This document shows, in pieces, positions 32,644 to 38,997 of a DNA stretch of 38,997 nt. Position numbers and translations under genes: made by a program. The notes below the pieces were generated by a model, which made no database searches, was not told where the DNA came from, and saw only the letters and a program-made list of their open reading frames with translations. Positions within the stretch are counted from its first letter, which is position 1, and every line of letters begins with the position of its first letter. This DNA is from Burkholderiales bacterium (lineage in GTDB: Bacteria; Pseudomonadota; Gammaproteobacteria; Burkholderiales; Burkholderiaceae_C): assembly GCA_017307865.1 (NCBI GenBank), contig JAFKGE010000049.1, positions 1 to 38,997 on the forward strand, read 5' to 3'.

Positions 32644-34457
32644 GCCAAAACAAGATTGTTCGCATCGGCGGCGCCAGCGGCTTCTGGGGCGACTCCAGCG
32701 TGGCCGCGCCGCAGCTGGTGGCCAGCGGCCAGATCGATTACCTGGTGTTCGACTACCTGGCCGAGTTGACCATGTCCATCCTGGCCGCCGCCCGCATGAA
32801 AAAGCCCGAGCTGGGCTACGCCACGGACTTCGTCACGGTGGCGATGAAGAGCGTGCTGAAAGACGTGGTGGCCAAGGGCGTCCGTGTCGTCAGCAATGCC
32901 GGCGGCGTCAATCCCGAAGGCTGCGCCGAGGCGCTGCGCGCGCTGGCCAAAGAGCTGAGCGTCGAGGTCAAGATCGCCGTCGTCACCGGCGACGACGTGA
33001 TGCCGCTGTTGCCCGAGCTGCGCCAGGCCCAGCCGCCGGTGGCCGAGCTGCAAAGCGGCGCGCCGCTGCCGGCCAAGGTGGTCACCGCCAACGCCTACCT
33101 GGGCGCCGTGCCCGTCAAGGCCGCGCTGGATGCGGGCGCGCAGATCGTCATCACCGGCCGCTGCGTCGATTCGGCCGTGACGCTGGGCGTGCTGATGCAC
33201 GAATTCGGCTGGACGCCGCAGGATCTCGACCCGCTGGCCGGCGCCAGCCTGGCCGGCCACATCATCGAATGCGGCTGCCAGGGCACGGGCGGGCTGCACA
33301 CGGATTGGCAGGCCGTGCCCGATTGGGCGCACATCGGCTACCCCATCGTCGAATGCGCGGCGGACGGCAGCTTCAGCGTCACCAAGCCCAAGGGCACGGG
33401 CGGCCTGATCGCGCCGCAGTGCGTGGCCGAGCAGCTGCTGTACGAGATCCACGACCCGGCGGCCTACCTGCTGCCCGACGTGGTGTGCGACTTCACGCAG
33501 GTCAGGCTGCGACAGACCGACCCCGAGCACGTGCACGTGAGCGGCGCGCGCGGCCGCGCCCCCACGGGCAGCTACAAGGTCAGCGCCACTTATCTGGATG
33601 GCTTCAAGACCTCGGCGCAGCTCACCATCGTCGGCTTCGACGCCGCCGCCAAGGCCCGGCGCACCGGCGAGGCGATCCTCACGCGCGTGGGCGATCTGCT
33701 GAAGGCGCAAGGACTGCCCCCGTTCAGCGCGACGAACATCGAAGTGCTGGGCGCGGAGTCGGGCTACGGCCCGCTGGCCGCGCCGGCGGTGCTGCAGACG
33801 CGCGAGGCCATCCTGCGCCTCACCGCACGCCACCCCGACAAGGCGGCGCTGCAGCTGCTGGCCAGCGAGGTGGCGCCCGCCGGCACCTCGTGGGCGCCCG
33901 GCTCCACCGGTTTCGGCGGCCGCCCCGGCGTGTCGCCGCTGATCCGGCAATACGCCTTCCTGCTCGACAAGGCCCGCCTCAGGCCCAGCGTGACGCTGGA
34001 CGGCCAGGCGATTTCTGTGCCAAACAGCCCTCCAGCGCCCGACCGTCAAGCGCGAACAGCTATCAAAACAGAAGTATCTGCGACCGCCGAAGCCAGCGCG
34101 CCGATCAGCGGCGAGATGGTCGAGGTGCCGCTGATCCGCCTGGCCTGGGCGCGCTCGGGCGACAAGGGCGACACCTCCAACATCGGCGTCATCGCGCGCA
34201 AGCCCGAGTGGCTGCCGCTGCTGCGCCAGCAGCTGACCGAAGCGCGCGTGGCCCAGCATCTGGCGCACCTGATGACGGGCCACAAGGTCACGCGCTACGA
34301 GTTGCCGGGCATTCACGCCTTCAACTTCGTGTGCGAGCAGGCGCTGGGCGGCGGCGGCATGGCCTCGCTGCGCAACGATTCGCTGGGCAAGGGCATGGGG
34401 CAAATCCTGCTCGCGCTGCCGGTGCGCGTGCCGGCCAACTGGGGCGTGCAGGCATGA
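32640..34457 (+). CDS. AtuA family protein (DUF1446 plus C-terminal AtuA-like domain)
   Basis: The 605-residue protein has two domains: DUF1446 (residues about 5-455; VRIGGASGFWGDSSVAAPQL, VVSNAGGVNPEGCAEALRAL, ITGRCVDSAVTLGVLMHEFG, ECGCQGTGGLHTDW) and a C-terminal domain (about 500-600; LIRLAWARSGDKGDTSNIGV). AtuA is the first gene of the Pseudomonas acyclic terpene utilisation cluster; its reaction is unknown but the GDKGD and conserved Asp/His residues suggest catalysis. The ATG at 32640 overlaps the hydratase stop, and the stop overlaps the SDR start. The interdomain linker (about residues 458-479) is encoded by an in-frame repeat copy. No geranyl-CoA carboxylase genes are present, so the pathway differs from the classical atu route. 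Confidence 0.9.
34013..34076 (-). repeat. Comamonadaceae-type ~60-bp interspersed repeat, copy 7 (inside atuA)
   Basis: CCCTCCAGCGCCCGACCGTC (34028-34047) followed by AAGCGCGAACAGCTATCAAA (34048-34067) is an opposite-orientation copy. It is open in the atuA frame (NSPPAPDRQARTAIKTE) and falls exactly between the two domains of the protein. Confidence 0.75.
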
Positions 34458-35257
34458 ACGTTCAATTCGACTTTTCCGGCCGCCACGTCATGGTGTTCGG
34501 CGGCACCACCGGCATCAACCTGGGCATCGCCCAGGCCTTCGCCGCCACCGGCGCCAAGGTCAGCGTGGCCAGCCGCAAGCAGGCCAACGTGGATGCCGCC
34601 GTGCCCACGCTGGGCGAGCGCGGCTTTGGCGCGGTGGCCGACGTGCGCGACGAGGCCAGCGTGGCCCGTGCCCTGGCGGACGCCGAGGCGCGCCATGGCC
34701 CGATCGACGTGCTGGTGTCGGGCGCGGCGGGCAACTTTCTGGCCGAGGTCAACGGCATGTCGTCCAACGCCTTCAAGGTGGTGCTGGACATCGACCTGCT
34801 GGGCAGCTTTCACGTCGTGCGCCAGGCGTACCCGCATCTGCGCAAGCCGGGCGCCAGCGTGATCTTCATCTCGGCGCCGCAGGCCGTGGTGCCGATGCCC
34901 TGGCAGGCGCACGTGGGCGCGGCCAAGGCCGGCGTCGACCAGCTGGCGCGCGTGCTGGCGCTGGAGTGGGGGCCGGCGGGGGTGCGCGTCAACGTCATCT
35001 CGCCCGGGCCGATCGCCGGCACCGAGGGCATGAAACGCCTGGCGCCGCAGGGCGAGACGGGCGATGCGCTGGTGCGCGCCATGGTGCCGCTGGGCCGCAT
35101 GGGCACGCCCGGCGACATCGCCAACCTGGCGCAGTTTCTCGGCTCGGACGCCGCTGCCTACGTCTCCGGCGCCGTGATCGCCTGCGACGGCGGCGCGCAG
35201 AACATGCTGACGCCGATGATCAGCGCGGCGGTGGAGCAGCTGAAGGCCGGCGGCTGA
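34454..35257 (+). CDS. SDR oxidoreductase, 2,4-dienoyl-CoA reductase (DECR2)-like
   Basis: This 267-residue short-chain dehydrogenase has the Rossmann NAD(P)-binding motif GGTTGINLG (16-24) with ASRKQANVD after the second strand, favouring NADPH. The canonical catalytic YxxxK is absent: the sequence reads QAHVGAAKAGVDQLARVLAL, so the Tyr position is Val154 and Lys158 is kept. This, together with EWGPAGVRVNVISPGPIAGT and EGMKRLAP, matches the peroxisomal-type 2,4-dienoyl-CoA reductases, which lack that Tyr. It would reduce a conjugated unsaturated acyl-CoA. It overlaps atuA by ATGA and is the last clear pathway gene of the operon. Confidence 0.88.
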   Translation: MNVQFDFSGRHVMVFGGTTGINLGIAQAFAATGAKVSVASRKQANVDAAVPTLGERGFGAVADVRDEASVARALADAEARHGPIDVLVSGAAGNFLAEVNGMSSNAFKVVLDIDLLGSFHVVRQAYPHLRKPGASVIFISAPQAVVPMPWQAHVGAAKAGVDQLARVLALEWGPAGVRVNVISPGPIAGTEGMKRLAPQGETGDALVRAMVPLGRMGTPGDIANLAQFLGSDAAAYVSGAVIACDGGAQNMLTPMISAAVEQLKAGG

Positions 35258-35272
35258 AGCGGGCCGCTCGGC

Positions 35273-35713
35273 ATGACCCGCGTGCCCGCGCCCGTCGCCG
35301 TCATCGACACCAACCGCGTGCTCGATCTGTGGCTGTTCGACGAGCCGCAGGTGGCGCGGCTGCGGCACGCCGTCGAGACCCGCACGCTGCACTGGCTGGC
35401 CACCGACGCCATGCGCGCCGAACTGGCGCGCGTGCTGGGCTACGCGACCGTCGTGATGCAGCTGGAGCGGCGCGCGCGCAGCGCCGGGCAGGTGCTGGCG
35501 GCTTTCGACCGCTGGACGCAGCCCGTGCCGCCCGCGCCCGTGGCCGGCGTGCGTTGCCGCGACGCCGACGACCAGGGCTTCATCGACCTGGCCGTCGCCT
35601 GGCGTGCCGCCCTGTTCAGCAAGGATCGCGCCCTGATCGAGCAGACCCGTGCGCTGGCGCCGCTGGGCGTGGCGCTGCACGCGGGCGACTGGCCGGCGGG
35701 CGGCGGCGCCTGA
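35273..35713 (+). CDS. PIN domain protein (PIN_3), putative toxin without antitoxin
   Basis: The 146-residue protein has a PIN nuclease fold of the 'putative toxin-antitoxin system toxin component' group. Candidate active-site acids are Asp12 (VAVIDTNRVLD), Glu49 (MRAELARVL), Asp98-Asp99 and Asp104 (RDADDQGFIDLA) and Asp117 (FSKDRALIEQ). It begins 15 nt after the SDR stop and could be co-transcribed. No small antitoxin gene is next to it; the upstream neighbour is metabolic and glcE follows after 73 nt. It may be a domesticated RNase rather than an active toxin. Confidence 0.8.
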   Translation: MTRVPAPVAVIDTNRVLDLWLFDEPQVARLRHAVETRTLHWLATDAMRAELARVLGYATVVMQLERRARSAGQVLAAFDRWTQPVPPAPVAGVRCRDADDQGFIDLAVAWRAALFSKDRALIEQTRALAPLGVALHAGDWPAGGGA

Positions 35714-35786
35714 GGGCCTTCCACCCTTGGGGTTGCAACGCCGGCCGCGCCAAAACGAAGGTCCTGCGGGTTTACCATTGGCAGCC

Positions 35787-36857
35787 ATGCAAGCCGCACT
35801 CGACGCCCTGACCGACAAGTTGCGCACGGCCGTCGAGAAGGGCCGGCCGCTGCGCATCCGCGGCGGCGGCACCAAGGACTTTTACGGTCAGATTCTGCAT
35901 GGCGAACTGCTGGACACGCGGCCGCTGGCCGGCATCCTGGCCTACGAACCCAGCGAGCTGGTGGTCACCGTCGGCGCCGGCACCCGCCTGACCGAGCTGC
36001 ACGCCGCGCTGGCCGCGCAGCAGCAGGCCCTGCCCTTCGAGCCGCCGCAGTTCGGCAGCGCCGGCACCGTGGGCGGCATGGTGGCCGCCGGCCTGGCCGG
36101 CCCCGCGCGCGCCAGCGTGGGCGGCGTGCGCGAGCACGTGCTGGGCGTGCAAATCCTCAGCGGCAAGGGCGAGTTGCTGAACTTCGGCGGCCAGGTGATG
36201 AAGAACGTCGCCGGCTACGACGTCAGCCGCCTGATGGCCGGCGCGCTGGGCACCCTGGGCATCATCACCCAGGTCAGCCTGAAGGTGCTGCCGCTGCCGC
36301 CGGCCGAATGCACGCTGGTGTTCGAGCTGTCCGAGACCAGCGCGCGCCAGCAGCTCAACCGCTGGGGCAGCCAGCCGCTGCCCATCAGCGCCAGCTGCTG
36401 GCACGCCGGCCACCTGGCCGTGCGCCTGCGCGGGGCGCACGCGGCGATCGCGGCGGCGCGCCGGCACATGGGCGGCGAGCCCCTGGAACCAGCGCGCGCC
36501 ACCCAGCAGTGGTGCGCGCTGCGCGACCAGCGGCTGCCGTTTTTTCACCTCGACGCTGGCCAGGCGCTGTGGCGCGTGAGCGTGCCCGACACCGCCACGC
36601 CGCTCAACCTGGGGCCCACCCTGGTCGAATGGCACGGCGCGCTGCGCTGGCTGCGCCTGCCGCCGCAGGCCGCGCCCCAGGTGCGCGCCGCCGCTGCGCG
36701 CGCCGGCGGGCACGCGACCCTGTTTCGCGGCGGCGACGGGCGGGTGCCCGTGTTCACGCCGCTGCCGGCACCGCTGGCGCGCATCCACGCGCAACTCAAG
36801 CAGGCGTTCGACCCGGCCGGCATCCTCAACCCCGGCCGCCTGTCTTTCGATTTTTGA
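35787..36857 (+). CDS. glcE: Glycolate oxidase FAD-binding subunit GlcE
   Basis: GlcE is a subunit of the membrane-associated GlcDEF complex that oxidises glycolate to glyoxylate. The 356-residue protein has an FAD_binding_4 domain with PLRIRGGGTKDFYGQI, ELVVTVGAGTRLTELHAAL and FGSAGTVGGMVAAGLAGPAR, then GGQVMKNVAGYDVSRLMAGA, and ends QAFDPAGILNPGRLSF, typical of the family. TACCAT at 35773-35778 lies 8 nt before the ATG at 35787. glcF follows after 7 nt. glcD, the larger flavin subunit, is not found in this window, so it must lie elsewhere on the chromosome. The product glyoxylate would be used by malate synthase G (8.9-11.1 kb). Confidence 0.94.
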   Translation: MQAALDALTDKLRTAVEKGRPLRIRGGGTKDFYGQILHGELLDTRPLAGILAYEPSELVVTVGAGTRLTELHAALAAQQQALPFEPPQFGSAGTVGGMVAAGLAGPARASVGGVREHVLGVQILSGKGELLNFGGQVMKNVAGYDVSRLMAGALGTLGIITQVSLKVLPLPPAECTLVFELSETSARQQLNRWGSQPLPISASCWHAGHLAVRLRGAHAAIAAARRHMGGEPLEPARATQQWCALRDQRLPFFHLDAGQALWRVSVPDTATPLNLGPTLVEWHGALRWLRLPPQAAPQVRAAAARAGGHATLFRGGDGRVPVFTPLPAPLARIHAQLKQAFDPAGILNPGRLSFDF

Positions 36858-36864
36858 ACGGCTG

Positions 36865-38106
36865 ATGCAAACCCATCTCGCGCCCGAATTCCAGAACACG
36901 CTCGGAGGCGAGGAGGCCGAGGCCATCCTGCGCAAGTGCGTGCATTGCGGCTTTTGCCTGGCCACCTGCCCCACCTACCAGCTGCTGGGCGACGAGCTGG
37001 ACAGCCCGCGCGGGCGCATCTACCAGATCAAGCAGGTGCTGGAGGGCCACGCGCCCACGCGCGAAACACAACTGCACCTGGACCGCTGCCTGACCTGCCT
37101 GAACTGCGAAACCACCTGCCCCAGCGGCGTGGAGTACGGGCACCTGGTGGACATCGGCCGCCAAGTGGTCGAGCGCAAGGTCGAGCGCGCGCCGGCGCAG
37201 GCGCGCCAGCGCGCGCTGCTGCGCACCGCCCTGCCCTCGCCGCTGTTCGGCCCCGCCATGCGGATGGGCCAGGCGGTGCGCGGGCTGCTGCCCGAATCTT
37301 TGAAGGCCAAGGTGCCCGAGCGGCGCGAGCCCGGCCGCTGGCCGCGCGCCAGCCACGCGCGCAAGGTGCTGCTGCTGGAAGGCTGCGTGCAGCCCTCGAT
37401 GGCACCCAACATCAACACCGCCACCGCGCGCGTGCTGGATGCCGCCGGCATCCAGTGCCTGCGCCCGCGCGGCCAGGGCTGCTGCGGCGCGGTCAAGTTT
37501 CACCTGGCCGACGACGCCGGCGGGCGCGCGCAGATGCGCGCCAACATCGACGCCTGGTGGCCGCACATCGAGCGCGGCGCCATCGAGGCCATCGTCGTCA
37601 ACGCCTCGGGTTGCGGCGTGCTGGTCAAGGACTACGGCCACCTGCTGCGCGGCGACAAGCACTACGCGGCCAAGGCGGCGCGCGTGTCCGAGCTGACGCG
37701 CGACGTGAGCGAGCTGCTGCCCGACATCGTGGCCGCGCTGGCCGACCGCGTGCGGCCCCACGCCGGCGTGCTGGCCTGGCACGCGCCCTGCACGCTGCAG
37801 CACGGCCAGCGCCTGCGCGGCGGGGTCGAGGAACATCTGGCGCAGCTGGGCTTCACGCTGCGCCCGGCGGCGCAGGAGGCGCACCTGTGCTGCGGCTCGG
37901 CCGGTACCTATTCGGTGCTGCAGCCCGAGCTGTCGCTGCAGCTGCGCGAGCGCAAGCTGGGCCACCTGCTGGGCGAAAGCGCGGCCGAGCGCCCGGCCGC
38001 CATCCTGTCGGCCAACATCGGCTGCATCACGCACCTGCAGGCCGGCACCGAGGTGCCGGTGCGGCACTGGATCGAGGTGCTGGACGAAACTCTATCAAAA
38101 TCATAG
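36865..38106 (+). CDS. glcF: Glycolate oxidase iron-sulfur subunit GlcF
   Basis: GlcF carries electrons from the flavin subunits to the quinone pool. The 413-residue protein has two ferredoxin-type 4Fe-4S motifs: Cys25, 28, 31 and 35 (CVHCGFCLATCP) and Cys75, 78, 81 and 85 (CLTCLNCETTCP). Two CCG (DUF224) domains follow, ending QGCCGAVKFHLAD and HLCCGSAGTYSVLQPELS. It is 7 nt downstream of glcE. The last residues (LSKS) and stop codon TAG at 38104-38106 are supplied by a repeat copy, so the native C-terminus may have ended differently; the two functional domains are intact. Confidence 0.95.
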   Translation: MQTHLAPEFQNTLGGEEAEAILRKCVHCGFCLATCPTYQLLGDELDSPRGRIYQIKQVLEGHAPTRETQLHLDRCLTCLNCETTCPSGVEYGHLVDIGRQVVERKVERAPAQARQRALLRTALPSPLFGPAMRMGQAVRGLLPESLKAKVPERREPGRWPRASHARKVLLLEGCVQPSMAPNINTATARVLDAAGIQCLRPRGQGCCGAVKFHLADDAGGRAQMRANIDAWWPHIERGAIEAIVVNASGCGVLVKDYGHLLRGDKHYAAKAARVSELTRDVSELLPDIVAALADRVRPHAGVLAWHAPCTLQHGQRLRGGVEEHLAQLGFTLRPAAQEAHLCCGSAGTYSVLQPELSLQLRERKLGHLLGESAAERPAAILSANIGCITHLQAGTEVPVRHWIEVLDETLSKS

Positions 38107-38151
38107 CTATCCGCACACAGCCATCAAGCGCTGAGGGCCGATTCGATATCG
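38091..38151 (+). repeat. Comamonadaceae-type ~60-bp interspersed repeat, copy 8 (spans two stop codons)
   Basis: CTATCAAAATCATAGCTATC (38091-38110) followed by CATCAAGCGCTGAGGGCCGA (38122-38141) is another copy. It contains the stop codon of glcF (TAG 38104-38106) and the last codons and stop of the converging glutathione peroxidase gene (TGA, complement of 38124-38126). The element therefore forms both 3' ends and may act as a two-way terminator. Confidence 0.7.
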
Positions 38152-38612
38152 GACGCGATGGACGCTGGCGTGACCTGCGGCGCGTAGCGGCGGATGACCC
38201 GGTCGTCGCGACCGATCAGGAACTTGGTGAAGTTCCACTTGATGGACGAGCCCAGCAGCCCCGGCGCCTCGGCCTTGAGCCAGGCAAACAGCGGGTGCGC
38301 ATGCGGGCCGTTGACCTCGGTCTTGGCCATCACCGGAAAGGTGACGCCGTAGTTGCGCTGGCAAAACGCGCCGATCTCCTCGGCGCTGCCGCGCTCCTGC
38401 ATGCCGAACTGGTTGCACGGAAAGGCCAGCACCACCAGCCCCCGCGGGCCGTAGCGCTCGTGCAGCTCTTGCAGCCCGCCCAGCTGCGGCGTGAAGCCGC
38501 AGGCGCTGGCGGTGTTGACGACCAGGCGCACCGTGCCGCGAAAGCGCGTCCAGGGCACGGACTTTCCCGCCAGCGTTTGCAGCTTCAGGTCAACGGGTTC
38601 GGCAAGGGCCAT
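38124..38612 (-). CDS. Glutathione peroxidase
   Basis: This 162-residue protein is a bacterial thiol peroxidase of the glutathione peroxidase family, which reduces hydroperoxides using glutathione or thioredoxin. The peroxidatic Cys38 is in VVNTASACGFTPQ (the more usual form is ASKCG), a second Cys is at 66 in LAFPCNQFGMQERG next to the catalytic Gln68, and the active-site Trp/Asn are in IKWNFTKFLI (Trp126, Asn127). The start at 38612 is favoured by GGAG 5 nt upstream; an in-frame ATG 19 codons earlier is less likely. The last codons come from repeat copy 8. There is no secretion signal. Confidence 0.92.
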   Translation of the reverse strand: MALAEPVDLKLQTLAGKSVPWTRFRGTVRLVVNTASACGFTPQLGGLQELHERYGPRGLVVLAFPCNQFGMQERGSAEEIGAFCQRNYGVTFPVMAKTEVNGPHAHPLFAWLKAEAPGLLGSSIKWNFTKFLIGRDDRVIRRYAPQVTPASIASDIESALSA

Positions 38613-38640
38613 GGGCACTCCGGTCGTGGAGGATCGGGGC

Positions 38641-38669
38641 ATCTTGCGGCGCGCCGCCCATGAGGTCAA
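38641..38669 (-). promoter_or_regulatory. Candidate promoter of the glutathione peroxidase gene
   Basis: On the minus strand TTGACC (complement of 38664-38669), a 17-nt spacer and CAAGAT (complement of 38641-38646) form a sigma-70-like promoter with a strong -35 and a weak -10, about 30 nt before the start codon. Confidence 0.4.
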
Positions 38670-38762
38670 GCGTACAAAAAGCAGTCATGGCGCTGCGCGA
38701 CACCCGCAGCGCATGAACCCCAAAGAGCCAAAGGGCCGCGGAGCAGGCCATGCCAGCGATCA

Positions 38763-38789
38763 CCGTGGCCGGGGTCTCCCCGGCCACGG
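38763..38789. terminator. Perfect 12-bp GC hairpin downstream of the DMT transporter gene
   Basis: CCGTGGCCGGGG (38763-38774), loop TCT and CCCCGGCCACGG (38778-38789) form a perfect stem. It lies 64 nt past the stop of the minus-strand transporter gene, where a terminator would be expected, but has no T-tract on either strand, so termination might need Rho or the hairpin may protect the mRNA end. Confidence 0.45.
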
Positions 38790-38853
38790 GTGATGCCCCT
38801 GGAGGGGGATGCCGAAACATCGCACAGCGAGTGGAGCAACGGGGTGGCGTCAT

Positions 38854-38997
38854 TCACTGCCGCACCGCCAGCACGGCGGTCAGCATGATCAGCACGCCGC
38901 CCAGCCACACGGCGGGCGCCGGGTGCGCCGCCCCCAGCACGAAGGACGGGCCGGTGGCGATCACCACCTCGGACAGCATCAGCAGCGACGTCAACTG
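38854..38997 (-). CDS. DMT (EamA) family transporter, C-terminal fragment
   Basis: The last 47 codons of a minus-strand gene run off the window end. They read LTSLLMLSEVVIATGPSFVL, then two hydrophobic stretches around AVWLGGVLIMLTAVLAV and a short end (VRQ). This is typical of the last two helices of EamA/DMT-superfamily exporters. Substrate unknown. The stop is the complement of 38854-38856. The rest of the gene is outside the window. Confidence 0.7.
   Translation of the reverse strand, partial: QLTSLLMLSEVVIATGPSFVLGAAHPAPAVWLGGVLIMLTAVLAVRQ

Noticed and set aside
38613-38669. 19-residue N-terminal extension of glutathione peroxidase
   Set aside because: The ATG at 38612 has a GGAG 5 nt upstream and gives the family-standard N-terminus; the predicted promoter overlaps the extension.

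Overview
The window is very GC-rich (near 70% by eye), densely packed chromosomal DNA. Gene content (sigma-54 next to lptAB, a SPOR protein and dsbA behind argS, tandem Bug/TctC receptors, GlcE/GlcF, malate synthase G) and one recurring ~60-bp interspersed repeat point to a betaproteobacterium of the order Burkholderiales, most likely family Comamonadaceae (Acidovorax/Ottowia/Alicycliphilus-like). No rRNA, tRNA, CRISPR array, prophage or intact insertion sequence was found.

Layout. 1-1.8 kb: a small accessory patch with a Sel1-repeat protein, an orphan partner of a nucleotidyltransferase-like gene that survives only as an internally deleted pseudogene, and a BrnT/BrnA toxin-antitoxin pair with a promoter and palindrome. 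1.8-8.8 kb: benzoate transporter BenE, glutathione synthetase, an OafA-type acyltransferase, an MFS exporter, a YafJ-type amidotransferase, a CWC cysteine-rich protein and a short DksA/TraR zinc-finger protein. 8.9-11.9 kb: malate synthase G and a membrane protein. 12-17.1 kb: a LysR regulator, DUF2214, then four genes (YdjC/NaxD-type deacetylase, ArnT-like transferase, GtrA, GT2) that together look like a lipid A or envelope aminosugar modification system. 17.1-25.6 kb: conserved core (psiF, argS, SPOR protein, dsbA, lptA, lptB, rpoN, thioesterase, a THUMP RNA methyltransferase). 25.6-35.3 kb: a LysR regulator divergent from a tightly coupled eight-gene catabolic operon (CoA-transferase, two Bug receptors, bicupin, second CoA-transferase, AtuE/LiuC-like hydratase, AtuA, dienoyl-CoA-reductase-like SDR). 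35.3-39 kb: a lone PIN protein, glcE, glcF, glutathione peroxidase and the end of a DMT transporter.

How the genes work together. The catabolic operon appears to take up a carboxylate, activate it by CoA transfer and process it through hydratase, AtuA and reductase steps; its substrate is unknown and the set matches no pathway I can name. GlcE/GlcF (glycolate to glyoxylate) and GlcB (glyoxylate plus acetyl-CoA to malate) form a glycolate/glyoxylate route split across the window, with glcD absent. The deacetylase, ArnT-like, GtrA and GT2 proteins parallel the Francisella FlmF2/NaxD/FlmK and Bordetella Lgm systems that add hexosamine to lipid A.

Two cross-cutting patterns stand out. The ~60-bp repeat occurs eight times, four times inside genes where it is read through in frame and once across two convergent stop codons. 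At least nine genes have a -10-like hexamer ending only 6-9 nt before the start codon and no Shine-Dalgarno, suggesting frequent leaderless transcription.
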